From Euplotes cf. woodruffi 2 WChen-2021 (lineage: Eukaryota; Ciliophora; Spirotrichea; Euplotida; Euplotidae), in NCBI GenBank assembly GCA_021441665.1, contig JAGYYN010042420.1, forward strand, positions 1 to 50,499: DNA of 50,499 nt, read 5' to 3'. The notes under the pieces were generated by a model, which saw only the letters and a list, made by a program, of their open reading frames with translations, was not told the origin of the DNA and searched no databases. The first letter of the stretch is position 1. The number at the start of each line of letters is the position of its first letter. The position numbers were made by a program, and so were the translations under genes. This document shows positions 31,265-43,200 of this stretch, one piece after another.

Positions 31265-31550
31265 CTACTTCAAAATGCCACCCCGAACCTTTTCACCTAA
31301 ATCTTGCTGTTTAGCAATCTCATCCTTTTTCGCATCTTTTTTTAACTTCATCCAGGACTGCTGAATAATGACCATTTTCAACTCTTCTAAATTCCATTAT
31401 CAAACTTATCGATCTATCTAAAAACAGGTCAAATTTCAAGAGGCTATTGTGGTGATTGCGAATACTTTGTCGGTCGCAGTGCACTGCAGTATCCTTCAGC
31501 TGGATTAGCAACAGAAATGAGCTGGCAATTTAAATGCAGACAGCTAGTCA
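31265..31550 (-). CDS. small coding-like region, unidentified
   Basis: On the minus strand a frame rich in helical residues (NSLLKFDLFLDRSISLIM, AVLDEVKKRCEKGCDC) reaches a TGC-TAA (TAA 31311-31313). A +1 shift there continues through a Gln/Lys/Gly-rich end to TAG 31265-31267. The start is not defined: ATGs at about 31511 (in frame) and 31540 (another frame) are candidates. It would be about 80-95 residues. It could be a small Cys-rich protein or chance; no family recognised. Confidence 0.35.
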
Positions 31551-31636
31551 ACTCTCTCATATGCTCCATCAGCGCATTAAGTGGATTGAACTGATTTAAA
31601 TATCAATTTTTATTCTCGCTTTAATTAAATTTACAA

Positions 31637-32714
31637 ATGATAAAATCCAAAAAGCAGCCACTAACCGGCTTGGTCACCAAGATCGGTGTTTTCTGAGCCC
31701 TTGCGCCGTACTACAGCCACAAGGACGAGTGGAAGTACCTGCTGAGCCGCCTGTGCAAAGCTTCATATGCGTTCTTGCAGAAGCACGAGCGTCTTTTGGA
31801 TAACCTGAGCTTTATTGAATTTGCAGACGAGTGAGAGATGATCGAGCTATTGAAGAACCTGTTCATCGTCGACTACTCAATCGAAGACATGTGCAGATTA
31901 AATAAGATATCCCTCCGGTTCCTTGTAAATCCAAAAGGATGATCGAGCTTTCTGAAACTTGCTTGTGAGTACAAGCTGAAAAAGCTTTCTTGGTTTTGAA
32001 TTTTAGCTCTCAGCGCAATGACAGATGAAAATATCTCTGATTTGGAAAGGTTTTGATTACATACTTTACCGCAGAAAATCAACAAGCTATCGCTTCACGG
32101 TTGCACTGATGTCGAGCGGTTCTTGAACTTTCTGCCAATCGTTCTCAAAAAAGTCACTGATTCTGTGAGTTTAAGTAAGGATTTTCGTCTTGCATAGTTT
32201 AAAACTAGTCTGACGTATTTCTGACTAACTGGTGCTGTATAGATAACTTTGATTTTGATGAAGAAAGCTTAAAATTATTTTTTGAAAGCTGAACGCATGC
32301 AAAGAAACTAATGCATATTTTAAAATTTTTAATGAACTTTATAGATTAATATTAATGAAAAACAAAAATAATTCAATTTTTTATTGTTATTGAACTTCTT
32401 GATTCTGCACAGCAATATAAAATAAATAATATTAAATTTATTTTATAATTTTGACTAAAATAATTGTGATTTATGTTTTTTAGCGTAGTCCTCTTGAGGT
32501 GAAAAATATTACCAATTACTAGTGATTTCAAACTTTCTATTGATGATAATGCAAGAATTGAACATTTAAATCTCACAAATACTCTTAGACTAAATAGTCC
32601 TGAGTTGGTCCTATCATGGGTAAGAATTATAAAAATCATATTTAGAATATATTCGTCAATTCACTTACAAGTTTATCAAAAATTGAATATCATATTGATA
32701 GAAATAATTCATAA
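31637..32714 (+). CDS. leucine-rich / F-box-like protein, copy 2
   Basis: From ATG 31637: an F-box-like start (TGLVTKIGVFCALAPYY, then a helical LLSRLCKASYAFL), followed by irregular leucine-rich repeats (KINKLSLHGC, IEHLNLTNTLRLN). At least six TGA codons are read as Cys. GT..AG introns at 32165-32208 (44 nt) and 32620-32645 (26 nt). The frame breaks at 32309-32485 in an insert without a GT donor (candidate IES); its removal gives an alignment of equal length with both paralogs. The last exon runs to TAA 32712-32714; the C-terminus is shorter than in copy 3. Same strand and 1.1 kb upstream of copy 3. Confidence 0.75.
32309..32485. other. candidate IES (177 bp, TA-bounded) in leucine-rich copy 2
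   Basis: After KK the frame hits stops in very AT-rich DNA. There is no GT between 32245 and about 32390 that could serve as donor. Excision between TA at 32309-32310 and TA at 32486-32487 restores KKLVLLRC, matching the paralog strings RTLKLKKC and KELSFISC in both length and the closing Cys. The ends read TAATGC and, inverted, TACGCT, sharing the GC seen in the Euplotes IES end consensus. A GC..AG intron is a less exact alternative. Confidence 0.6.
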
Positions 32715-33791
32715 TTGGCATGCTATTATATTTCTAGTTGAATGAATGTTAAAACGTTAAAACTACTATTTTTTTATTGATAAAAATACCTTTGATTTAA
32801 AATCAATCTATATCTCTTAATCTGAGTGTTACTTTAGTGTCAAATCGCATTTATTAAAAATCCAAAATTATTACTTTAACTTGAATCGAAGAAAGTATAA
32901 AATCACCAGTTTTACTTCATATAACCTTTTTTTATCCAAAAATAAAACTATAAAAACTCTTTGCCACTTCTTAAAGACAGCAAAATTATGGCTGAAATTT
33001 AGTTTATCTGTTGTATTTCAACAAAAAGTAAATTGATGTTTTAATGCATAAATATAAAGTCTGTTCATCATAAACTAAGTTTCAATGAATAGTTACTTTA
33101 GTCTATAAAATAATCGTGACTATCAAACATTGATAAATATATAAAATAATATCACAAGCATCTACAAACTGATTGCCCTCAGTCAGTATAGTAAAATAGC
33201 AACTGTGACAGTGTAAATATCATGGTATCAGAGTCTCGCTTAATTGGTGCATCCAGCACAGCTGAATTCGCATTTTTTTGTCTTTAGTAATTAAATTAGC
33301 GGATTTCAATATACCGACTGCAATAGCAACACGTGTGTGTTGGCAACACTCAAGAAAGTCACAGTTAGTCATTTAGACAGAACAGAAAATGTCAAGCAAA
33401 TGTTTGATAATCACGGATTTAATGTACAGGTCGTTGGATCCAAGGGCTAGATTGCTTTTAGATCTGCATTTAGACTCTAATTTAATCATTCTATCTCAAT
33501 TTTAATCGGTATATTTTATATTTAATAATCAGGCCAGAGTCTTTTTATTAACTCGCTGATTCGGGATAAAATTTTAGATATAATAATATTGATTTTTACT
33601 AATCGAGCTGTTTCAATACGAATTCAAATAATTAGTTTTTAATAATAATAATTAATAACCATCGCAATTAAAAAGTTGATCAAAGTTAAATTTTATAATT
33701 ATCTCTATCTTCGATTCTGATTAATTGCAATTTGATTGGATAGTTTTTATTAATTAAGATTTTAATTGCCTGCTTTGTAATTTAATTTACA
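32715..33791. other. 1.1-kb AT-rich spacer between leucine-rich copies
   Basis: Very AT-rich. A less AT-rich patch at about 33160-33460 (with isolated CG-containing words) has no open reading I trust. Nothing else recognised. Confidence 0.4.
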
Positions 33792-34730
33792 ATGCATATA
33801 GTAAAAGTCCCAATTACGGGATTATTTACAAAAATCGGACTTTTTTGATCATTCGCACCGTTCTACGGATATAAAATCAGTTTGAAGGTCTTGCTCAGAA
33901 ATTTATGCAGAGACTCTCGAGCTTTTTTGAATAAAAACAAACACCTTCTTGAAGGTTTGTGTACAATCAAGAATATTCAAGAATCTGGCATCAATGTATT
34001 GATTAAAGAGACCGAGCTTATTAAGCTAAACCCAGCTGGAATCATAAGTAATCACGAAGTAAAGTTTCATTTCTTCCACAATCCAAAATGAACAACGAAT
34101 TTCATTGAAAAGATTTGCCACCATTCATTTAGTGAGCTGAAGTCTTTTGATATGTGATATCTCAGTGCAGCCTCTGAGCAAAACATCACTGAGCTTAAGC
34201 AAATCTTCAGCAATCACATGCCAATCTGCATAAACAGTATCGTTCTCGACAACTGTGTCGATGTCTGGAGATACAGAGAATTCTTGTCCTGAAGCCTTTA
34301 CAGAGCAGTCCAAAATGTGGATATAAGTAAGCTTTTTTCCCCACCAGCAACTCATGATAACTATAGGAAGCTTTGACCTGCAACAAGACGACTTGCAGCT
34401 AATTTTCGAAAGATCAGCTTACGTTCGCACTTTAAAACTAAAAAAATGCGTAATCGGGCAGATTGAAAAGGACTTCTGCATATCTGGACTCAAAAAGACG
34501 AAGATCGAAGAACTTGACCTTTCAGATACAATTTGCTTGCGAGATAAAAAGTCAACGCTGCAATGGGTAAATATTTAGCTAATATTTTGTAGATGAGGAT
34601 TACAAAGGCGCTGAGCGAGACTGCTATTCGAAAGACGCTGCGGAAGGTTGTTATCAGTCCCTCTCAAAGCAAAAAACGAGTGAAATGAGTGTTTGAATTC
34701 TTCGAGTTCAATGTGGAAATTATTAATTAA
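33792..34730 (+). CDS. leucine-rich / F-box-like protein, copy 3
   Basis: ATG 33792. The N-terminus TGLFTKIGLFCSFAPFY parallels copy 2 closely, followed by a helical LLRNLCRDSRAFL. Leucine-rich stretches follow (INSIVLDNCVDVW, RTLKLKKCVIG, IEELDLSDTICL). GT..AG introns at 34327-34366 (40 nt) and 34567-34592 (26 nt), the second at the same place as in copy 2 (after a Trp). About 290 residues to TAA 34728-34730; a +1 shift there plus one more intron could add about 35 basic residues, so the end is uncertain. TGA is Cys at five or more positions. No insert at the site where copy 2 carries its candidate IES. Confidence 0.75.
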
Positions 34731-35437
34731 ACGATGAGTAAATTTAGTGGATAATAAATAACTTATTTTCAATTCATATTGAAGCGATGCGGCATTGTGA
34801 GGACGAGTTTACATTTGAAGACTAGATCGTCCAAGATCAAGAGAACTGCAGGAAAATAGGATCATATGGATTTGATTTTATAAATGGCGGTTTTTTGAGA
34901 CAGATTTGTGAATTGATAGAATACTATATGATAATTTATGTTAAGGTTGGTATTTCAAGTAAAATTTGAGGTATATGGTTATTTTAAGCGAATGATAGAA
35001 TCAGGTTAGAATATTACGACTGTTTAGTTGAAACGTTTTAGTTTGATTGTTCTTATTCCCTTTTAGTAGCAGTTTTATGCTTTTTAAAAACTATTTTATA
35101 ATGTTTTAGTATTTTTATAGCCAAAATTTGCATAATTTTGAGAAGAAATTTTATTTTGATAAAATAAAAGTTTAGTGAAAATTATTTAGTTAATATTGAT
35201 GATCTGGTTTTGTGAATACTATCAAAAATATTTACTTAAAATAATATGCAGAGTGCTTATAACTCAATGCAATGTTTGCATTATCAAGTAAAAGTTTTAC
35301 CTCGAACTATAATAATCAGCTAAAGGATACAAATAAATCTGCCAGAGACTTATTTATGTTAAAATAAAGAAGAATATGTGTAAGTATGATATATTTTTAT
35401 TCACATTAATGTAAATATCAACTTTTTCACTTGGTGT
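34731..35437. other. AT-rich spacer
   Basis: 34760-34860 may hold a short extra C-terminal exon of the preceding gene. The remaining 570 bases are AT-rich with no signal; they separate convergent genes. Confidence 0.4.
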
Positions 35438-36454
35438 TTACTGTTTGCTAAAACTAATGTCATCACGTTCAAGATCTGTTGGAGTGTCTTCCCCATCTAA
35501 TCCTGAAAAATCTTCAAACATAACTGTTTTACTAAATCCTCCAGATTCTTTGCTTATCGAGAAAGTTTGTGTAAATCACTTGTCTAAAATAAAATTTTAA
35601 CAAAATAAAAATTAATTAAATCAAAAACAAAGCCTCAACCACCTGAAGAGCCTATCACGATTGCTTACTTTTTCGCATTGCGAGTCTCTTCTGCAAATTT
35701 GCTTTTTGGGACGTAATATCGTCTTGTACGATAGTTGATTTCTTCTTGTAATTTTGGTTGAAGCTGTCAATAATCTTAACTTTTTCTTCTTCACCTTTGT
35801 CGATAGTCTCGAGGACTCTCATTGACATATCGAGTTTATTTATTCGCTGCGATGCTGTTCCCCTTGATCAGCATTGTGTTGTTCATTCCTATGCTCGGCC
35901 CGAAGTTTCACTTTGGCGCATTTCGGTCGATTTGTACTAAGCTGCAAGGCCGTTTGTGTCCCGTGTCCGTTAGCGACCGCTCGCGAGTGCCCCCTTCGTT
36001 CTTTCTCATGCTGTTGAAGACTCACGGATTAACCAACAGCTTCTGAATGCGTTCTTTAAAAGAAGCGTATTTGTACACATTCTTTTCCTCATAAAACTCC
36101 ATTGCTTGAGAGTAAAGATAGACAAGACGATCAACGTCAGTTCGCGTAAAGTCTGTCTTCGACTCGATTTTCATTTCTAAATCAAGAACTTCTTCTGCAA
36201 AGTTTTTAGGAAGCTGATCAGGGTGTAAAAAGCGTTTATTTATCAGTCTTAATATCACTCAGATCAGTAATGCGTTCATCAGTGTTGCCTTCTCACTCGC
36301 TTTCTTCGCTTTCGGAGCTGACTTCAGGTTCTGTTGCTTGATAATAGGATCCAAAGCCGAAGTAGCTTAAGAAGCCGGCTGGTTCTTGCTTTCTTTTTAT
36401 AGACTAATAAATAGTTAGCAACAAGAGAGCAAGACTTACCTTTGAACGGGACAT
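35438..36454 (-). CDS. hypothetical coiled-coil protein with two +1 recoding sites
   Basis: Not recognised. Exon 1 is only five codons (ATG 36454), then an intron of about 37 nt; exon 2 holds an acidic Ser/Glu stretch, then AAA-TAA (36236-36241), a +1 shift into a helical domain (FAEEVLDLEMKI, VDRLVYLYSQAMEFYEEKN), a TGA Cys, a basic linker, a second AAA-TAA (35836-35841), and a Lys-rich helix. An 85-nt intron (35584-35668) leads to the last exon, ending at TAA 35438-35440. About 295 residues. Two obligatory shifts would mean the full product is made only by the Euplotes translation rules. It could be a ciliary or cytoskeletal protein; no family evidence. Confidence 0.7.
35836..35841 (-). other. 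+1 recoding site AAA-TAA (second in gene)
   Basis: Minus-strand AAT AAA TAA; skipping T opens a lysine-rich helix running to the GTAAGC donor. Confidence 0.65.
36236..36241 (-). other. +1 recoding site AAA-TAA (first in gene)
   Basis: Minus-strand GAT AAA TAA; skipping T continues directly into the long helical frame that follows. Confidence 0.7.
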
Positions 36455-36815
36455 ATTGACTGTTAAATTCAATTAACTTCAATTATCGCCTAAATACTCA
36501 CATGTTGATTTTCAATTCCAATAATATTATTTTTTGTCACTAAAAAATGCATTTTTTCAGTAATGATGAAAGATCCAAAATTCACTGTATTTTGAGTTTT
36601 TAAAATATTTTTGATTACATCGAGGGCTATTAATTTTTTAAGGGTCAGTATTTTTTTATTAATAAATTAATTTTATTTTGATGATGCAAAGCGGCCGGGT
36701 ATATGTTAAGATTAGATAGAGATATATCATTGTTTAAATTTTAGTAAAATGGTACTCTTGCCCTCCCTATAGTTTCCTGTTATCCTTTTGCGGATATTCT
36801 TAATTCAAAGTTGAT
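36455..36815. other. divergent promoter region
   Basis: About 360 AT-rich bases between the divergent starts of the coiled-coil gene and ARS2. Both 5' flanks lie here; no specific motif can be named. Confidence 0.4.
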
Positions 36816-38880
36816 ATGCTCTCACACATCCAAAAAGTTAGTTTGCCTCTGATTTGATCTAATAATCGATTGCTAATGCTGTTTAGGAACCGGATAATAA
36901 TGACAAGAGCAGCTCGGAAAATAGCTCGTCTTCAGATGATCGAGCAAGAGATTATAATTCAGATAATGATAGGTACGTGGAATATTGGTAATATTTGTTT
37001 TAGGAGAAGAGGACGTGTAGCAGACGCAGACAGTGATGATGTACGTTTTATTTGAGTTTATTTTAAAATTTCAAGCATTTTGATGGGTTTTGCACTCTTT
37101 ACAGATTAGAATTTGGTGGATTTGAGGTCTGGAAATGAAGGATTAACGAATGATTTAGAACTCTTCGGATAATAGAGGAAGAAGAGGAAGAAATAGAAGG
37201 TCGATTTCAAAGTCAAGCAGAGATAATGATTACTCAGACGACGAAAGAGTCGTTGATTCCAAACGATATAGAGATGAGAGTGATGAAAGATACAAAAAGA
37301 ATCGCAACAAAGGCTCAGACGTCATAATGCCAGGTCTAAACGGTCCTCTTCTGTCATACAAAGCTTTCATGGACATGCAAGAAAACCCAATCAACATGAA
37401 CGACGCTGAAAAGTATTACTCAAAGTATAAAGACGCCTATGAAAGAAAGCAATGCGAAATCTTCTTCCAAATTCACAAAGAAGAGCACTGGTTTAGAGAG
37501 AAATACGATCCTCAGCTCCTCTTTAAGTTTAAAAACGATCAAATTAGGCAATCGCAGACTCTCGCAAAAAGATTCATGGAGTCGTTAGACAGAAACGAAT
37601 TCGAAGGAATATGTCTGGAATTCCAAGAAAACTTCGAAGATATGAAGCAAGGTGAGATGGACTGAAATTTAGAAAAGAGACCGAATCCAGATGAAGAAGT
37701 GTCAGGTCCTCCTTACTTCGGCTTCGATGCGAATAAAACTACGCTCTACTTAAAGCTCATTCCGATTCATATTTCAAGATGGGACTTGTTAGACGCGGTC
37801 AAGCCAACTCCTGGATTTTTAGGCTTATCGATGTCTGAGCCGTTGAAGACTCAGGATTTCGTGAGATATGCATGGGTCACCTACGACACAGATGAGAACT
37901 GTCAAAGGAGTAAAACTATACTCGAGAAAGTCAGCTTGAAGGACTTCGATCTAAATCCAGTCATCAGCGTCTCAACTACGAGAAAGAAGGTCAAAGTGAC
38001 TCCGTTGCTTAATAAAGGATGAATCACAAGAGACAGACAGTTGTCTAAAAGTCTCATAGAAGTGTTTGATAAACAAAGACAAATTGAAAGCAATAGACTT
38101 TTCGAAAGCGAATCAGAAAGAAGTGAAAGAGTCCAACTCGATTTACAGCTCCTTTACCTTCGAAGAGTCCACGCCTTCTGCTATTACTGCTGTGAAGAAT
38201 ATGAGGACGAAAGAATGCTCGCTTCCAAATGCGGCCCAATGCACGCAAGACTCATGAGTATCGGTGGCAACCAGCAAGAAGAAGCTAAAGATCTTGATGA
38301 AGGCGAAGTATTCGACGAAAATGCCCCGACTATGTTTGAACAGAAATAACATCGAGAAATTCCAAAAGATCATCGAACAAGGACCCAAAGTGATGCAAGA
38401 TCCTTTAGAAGACGAGGAACTCACTGACAGAAGAAACGAATATTGCCAGAAGAAGACAAAAGAGCTCAATATCGATAGATATTCATGCCAAATTTGTGAT
38501 AAATTATTCAGAGCGCCTCACTATGTCGAAAAGCATATTTTAAACAAGCACGAGAATAAAGTATACGAAAAAGTAGATAAAAAGAGATTCGACGAGTTGC
38601 TGTTTGAAAACTTCATCAAGAATCCAAGTAAGCTATCGCTAACCACCTTTTAGATCACTACAACGTGTTCAACGACACGTTTACAGGAACTAGAGGAAGA
38701 GGAACCTTCTACAATAGAGGCGCATTCAGAGGAAGAAGAGGCAACATGGACGAGAGAAGAAGAGGAGGAAGGTATAATGACAATGAAAGAGAAAAACCAG
38801 AATACTTCGACCATGACGATCCGAACCAAAATAAAAAAGTCCAAACCCACATGACCAACTATGATGCTTTGTTTGATTAG
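36816..38880 (+). CDS. SRRT: ARS2 / SERRATE, nuclear cap-complex RNA-processing factor
   Basis: Links the nuclear cap-binding complex to RNA processing and decay. Exons from ATG 36816 with introns at 36837-36886 (50 nt), 36973-37003 (31), 37041-37158 (118) and 38628-38653 (26); TAG 38878-38880. About 612 residues. Order: a Ser/Arg/Asp-rich N-terminus, the SERRATE/ARS2 N-terminal domain (LSYKAFMDMQE, HKEEHWFREKYDP), a central RRM-like part (TLYLKLIPIHISRWDL), and the C2H2 zinc finger CQICDKLF..H..KHILNKH, which closely follows the ARS2 family's RKHIFNKH. The tail is RGG/Arg-Gly rich, as in animals and plants. A +1 shift at AAA-TAA (38344-38349) precedes the finger. Two TGA codons are read as Cys. 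Confidence 0.9.
38344..38349 (+). other. +1 recoding site AAA-TAA in ARS2
   Basis: CAG AAA TAA in frame; skipping T joins the central domain to the C2H2 finger region in one exon. Confidence 0.8.
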
Positions 38881-39272
38881 ATAAATCTTTCCCTATTTAT
38901 TTCAAATTTTTACTAATTATAATAGTTTTTGGATGTTACTCATTATGAGCTTTTTATTTGTATGATGTCTATTAAAAATAAAAAATAATATTTGTATTTT
39001 AGACTAAAAAAACATAAATTGGAGAATTGAGTATTAAATATTTAGAATGCAATTTAATAAAAATAGTAAAATAAAAATAAAATAATATAATTGATTTGTA
39101 TATTTTATAGCCTTCAATATAGAATTGAAATTGTTATTTTTAAGTTTAAATTTGATTTTAAGCGACAGTATTTCAAGAAAATTTGAATAATTGATTAATT
39201 CTATGAACGCTCTTATATTAGTGAAGTTTTCGTTTTCTTTGAGAGCATTATTTATTATTCATCGCAAATATT
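38881..39272. other. AT-rich spacer between convergent genes
   Basis: About 390 bases of 3' flank between ARS2 and the STPG gene, very AT-rich, no features. Confidence 0.45.
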
Positions 39273-40157
39273 TTAGTATGGAACATGCGGCATTCTCACC
39301 TTCATGTGTCCAGTCATGCTATCTCTGAATGCTCCGACTTTGGACGACCTACCAGAAGTTCCAAAATGTGCTCATGATCCTGTTTTGTTTTTAGAGAGGT
39401 TCTGTTTATTAAAAGCGGACCTGGTATCGTAGGTTTGGTTTCTATCAAGTCTTTTATATGCAGTAGTGGCTCTTCCTGCTTTTGGTAACGTCCATTTTGG
39501 AAAATCTTTCTTTGTACTTGGATTCGCACTTGCCTCTGGTACATATCTTCCCGGTCCAACACTTTTCGTTGTTGAAGTTTTATTAATTAAACTATCTTGA
39601 GCGCCTTTTGATCTTCGAAACCCGAATGAATATTTTTCTGAACTCTTCATATTCGGCTTTTCTTGTGGGAAATACTGTGGTCCTGGTGTCTTTTCAAAAG
39701 CGCCTGAGTTCTGCATTCTTGGTTCAGTACCGATTTTAGGGGCTGTACATTTTGGCTTCCTTGAATGGTCTGCTTCAATCGGATCATCAATAAATCTATC
39801 ATTTTCGTAAAAATCATATTTTGGTTTTAATGGAGCCATCTTTGACGCAGTTCCAAAGCCGAAGTTGGCAGCATTCGCAAACTTAATCATATCTTCATAG
39901 CTGTAGGCAGGCCCAGGTGAATGCTTTGCTGCGTTTGCATTTTTAGCCATCTCTTCAGAAATGAATACTTTATCTCCATCGTCCTTTTTAGCATGAGGAA
40001 AACTGTAAATTGGGGCAGTAAACTCATCTGAAAGCGGCAAAATACCAAATGACGTGTGACTTGCTTCTGAATCAAGAGCACGAATTAGATCTTTGAATCC
40101 CTTTGCTGTGATCGGTTTCTTTTTCTTCGCTTCCTCGTCTTCGTTTTCCATTTTCAA
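39273..40157 (-). CDS. STPG/SHIPPO-repeat (ODF3-like) axonemal protein
   Basis: Single exon, 294 residues, ATG 40157 (or 40151) to TAA 39273-39275, with one TGA (39372-39374) read as Cys. It contains sperm-tail PG-rich repeats: HSPGPAYSYEDM, KTPGPQYFPQE and KSVGPGRYVPEA, each followed by a [F/S]GFG- or aromatic-type motif. Proteins with these repeats are microtubule-associated, often found in or on ciliary axonemal doublets, which fits a ciliate. It lies tail to tail with ARS2 and about 110 bases downstream of the POLE stop on the same strand. No recoding needed. Confidence 0.8.
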
Positions 40158-40266
40158 ATTTTTATTTTTAAATTTTAATTATTTTAAAGCTCGAATACAC
40201 TTATTTTACTTAGCTTCAAAACAAGTACAATTTACTCGTGGCTTTGATTGAACTTAAACTTGGCTG

Positions 40267-43200
40267 TTAAATGATTCTCAATTTGGAGTCTGTGATGCTC
40301 TTCAGCAGCTTCATATTCTGAATGCGTGCAATGCTGTTCAAAAGCTTAATTAAAATCTTGATATCTGAGTGTTCATTCAACAAGTTTTTATTTTGTAGTT
40401 TGTTTAGCTTAATATCACCGTGAGTGTTTTTAAATTTTCCCGTGCATGATCACAGTGACCCGAGGATTGTGTTCTTAATCATCTTTCACTTGATTCATTC
40501 TATATCTTGGATCTGGAATGCAATAAGTCTTGCATTTAGCAGATTAATTAGTTTCTTCTCGATGTACAGCAAATTAAAAGATTTATTTCATTCGAATCAC
40601 AGCCAGCCTTTTTCCTTTTCATTGTACTCCTTGCATATATCGAGGTTTCTGCTCGTTAGGCAATTGTCACACGTCATCTGTGGAAGGATCAGCTCAAGTG
40701 AAGGCTCCATGTACTCTGCTTCTTGATCGAACTCTGACAAGTTCATCTTCTTCAAACTGCTTTTCTTTAAGTTATTCACGGTCTGCTCCATACTTGGTTC
40801 AAGAGAGAAGACTTTGCATAAGAACTTTACAAATTCAAGCGCAGGTTTTGTGAAGTTTAAGTAGGTTCCTAGTCTTGGAAGGAAACTCCAGTTTTCGTGG
40901 TTCTCTTTGATCTCATCAAACCTAAATAAAATAAAAATGCAAATGCTTACTCGTCAGGAGTGTAATCGTCAGCGTTGATTTCAGCTTCGTGGAACTGCTG
41001 GTCTGCGAATATCTTTTCATTACGGATCTCATCAATGATCTCGAATAGCTTAGTAGAGAACTCTTTCTTAAGCCACTTTTTGCCTTCTAAAATATCAGAG
41101 TCGTTGTCGATTTCATCGAGCTTTCGGTGCAAATCAGAAGATGTGATTGCAGAGTGCTGGCCGATGTAAGGGTCCTCATCGTCACGATTAATTAGTCTTT
41201 CACTTGAGATGTTTGTGAGTTGCAGCGCTGAAATATCTAACGGATCGTTATGCAGCACTTTCTTCCGATTGTCTTGGTTAAATTGATATATCTTCAGTAT
41301 GTACTCACCGATTAATAGCAGAAATAGATTACTGACTTTCGGAGGTAAGTGATTTTTCAGATCAAATTCACATGTTACAAGTCCTTTTGATGATTCTTTA
41401 ATGCCTCCATAGTTAAATCTGTCTTTAAACAGAAGTATCTTCCACTCTTGCGAAACCTCCATTCGAATGAACTTAAATATCTCCTCTTTCATGATGGACT
41501 GCTTGACGAAGTTAAAGTAGTTCAGAGCTTGAGTGTAGTCTGGCTTTTTCGTTTCGATGATGATTTTATTAAACGAAGTGAAGATAATATTTGCCCCAAG
41601 CGCTTTAAATTTCTTAATAAGCTCAGTGAATCACTTTTGCATTAAACTAGTCACAAAGTTAAACAACTGAGGATCGAATAATTTGGCTTCAGATGACGAT
41701 AGCCATCTGTATATATGAGACAGCAGTACATCTGCAAACATGTTATCGTCTCTTCTGACGTCTTCGAGCCATTGGCCGACAACACTTCGGAGTTTTAAAA
41801 ATGAGTTGATGCAGCTTTCAAAGCTTTCAATATCGTCAGTTAGCTTATTAAGACTTCTGACATTTTCTTTACTTTTTGAGTTCATCTTCTTTTCGTGTTT
41901 GACTGCTTCAAACTCATAAATATGTTCAGATTGAAGTATTGAGTTGATGCAGAGGAGTCTCACGTCGATCTCGAATCAGTATGTGCGGTAGAAACCAGGG
42001 AAGCTTATCTCTGCATTGCTGTCAGATCCGTCGAAGAACCTTCTAAAATCTGCGTCTTCGTTACCGCCGAGATCAGGAAGCGAAGTGTCTGAGTACCACA
42101 GAAGATGATGTGAGTTCTGTAGTGACCTTGAGTACAGCACATCGATTATTTGGATCGCAGTGTCGGTGTTCAGATTACCAATCGGGATTCCAGAGTACAG
42201 TGAGAAGTTATATTTTTCCTCAAACCACTCTGAGCTTAGCAAACAGCGATTGCAGAAGTTTCCTGTTGCAAAGTACGCCCAGTCAAGCGCAGGGAACGAG
42301 TTTTCCTCAACGCTTCCTGTTGATAGTATGTACGGAACTTCGTTGTTAATTCATGTCAGTCCGTATGAATTGAGTCTTTCGATCGGAGCCAGCGAATGAA
42401 TGATGACGATGAATGCTTGCTTTGATTTGGCTTTGTAATCTTTAATTGTGTCGTTAACAACCTTCATAGCATCGTTGATATCTTTATAGTGCTTGTAGCT
42501 GAAGTTTTCATATGACAGATCTGTATTTGAGTTTGCCTCTTCGATCGTCTTTTTAAACTTTAGCTTAATGTCACTAATGTCTTTATCAAGCGACGTTGGG
42601 TTGATTGTGTAGGTATTCACAGATGAATTTCCAGGAATTCAAACTCCAATAAAGTGCTTATTTTGAGTGTGAGAATAGTATATCAAAATGTTCGAAATAT
42701 TTTGAATAAATGGGTTTCTGTTACTATCATATTTTGTTGCTGTAAGTTCTTTTAAAGTGTATATTCGATCAAGTGCGCTTTGTGATTTATCAATCATATG
42801 AGACTTCGGCTTGACTCAGTTTCCTAAATCTAAAATAACTCGATATTCAAGTGGTATTTTGGTCTCATAAACTCCATCAATCTCGATATTTGATAAATGA
42901 TAATGCATTAAGTCGTCGATTTTGCTTAAAAATACATCTTCTTCTTGTTCAATTTGATACAAATGATACTTGTTGTATCTTGATCCTCTGTCTCTTGGCA
43001 GAATCTTGACAACTTTCAGTACATCAGTCTGTTCTTGTTTTGAGTGAATATAGAACTTTCTCATTATTTTTAAATTGATCGAATACATCAAGTTATTCGG
43101 AAGCCTGAGCCACAACTTAAGCACTCCAGGACTGATTGTCTTCTGCACATGCAGAATTTGGAAAGTGCTATTAAGGAAAGTCTGTTCAAAGTTCTTCATC

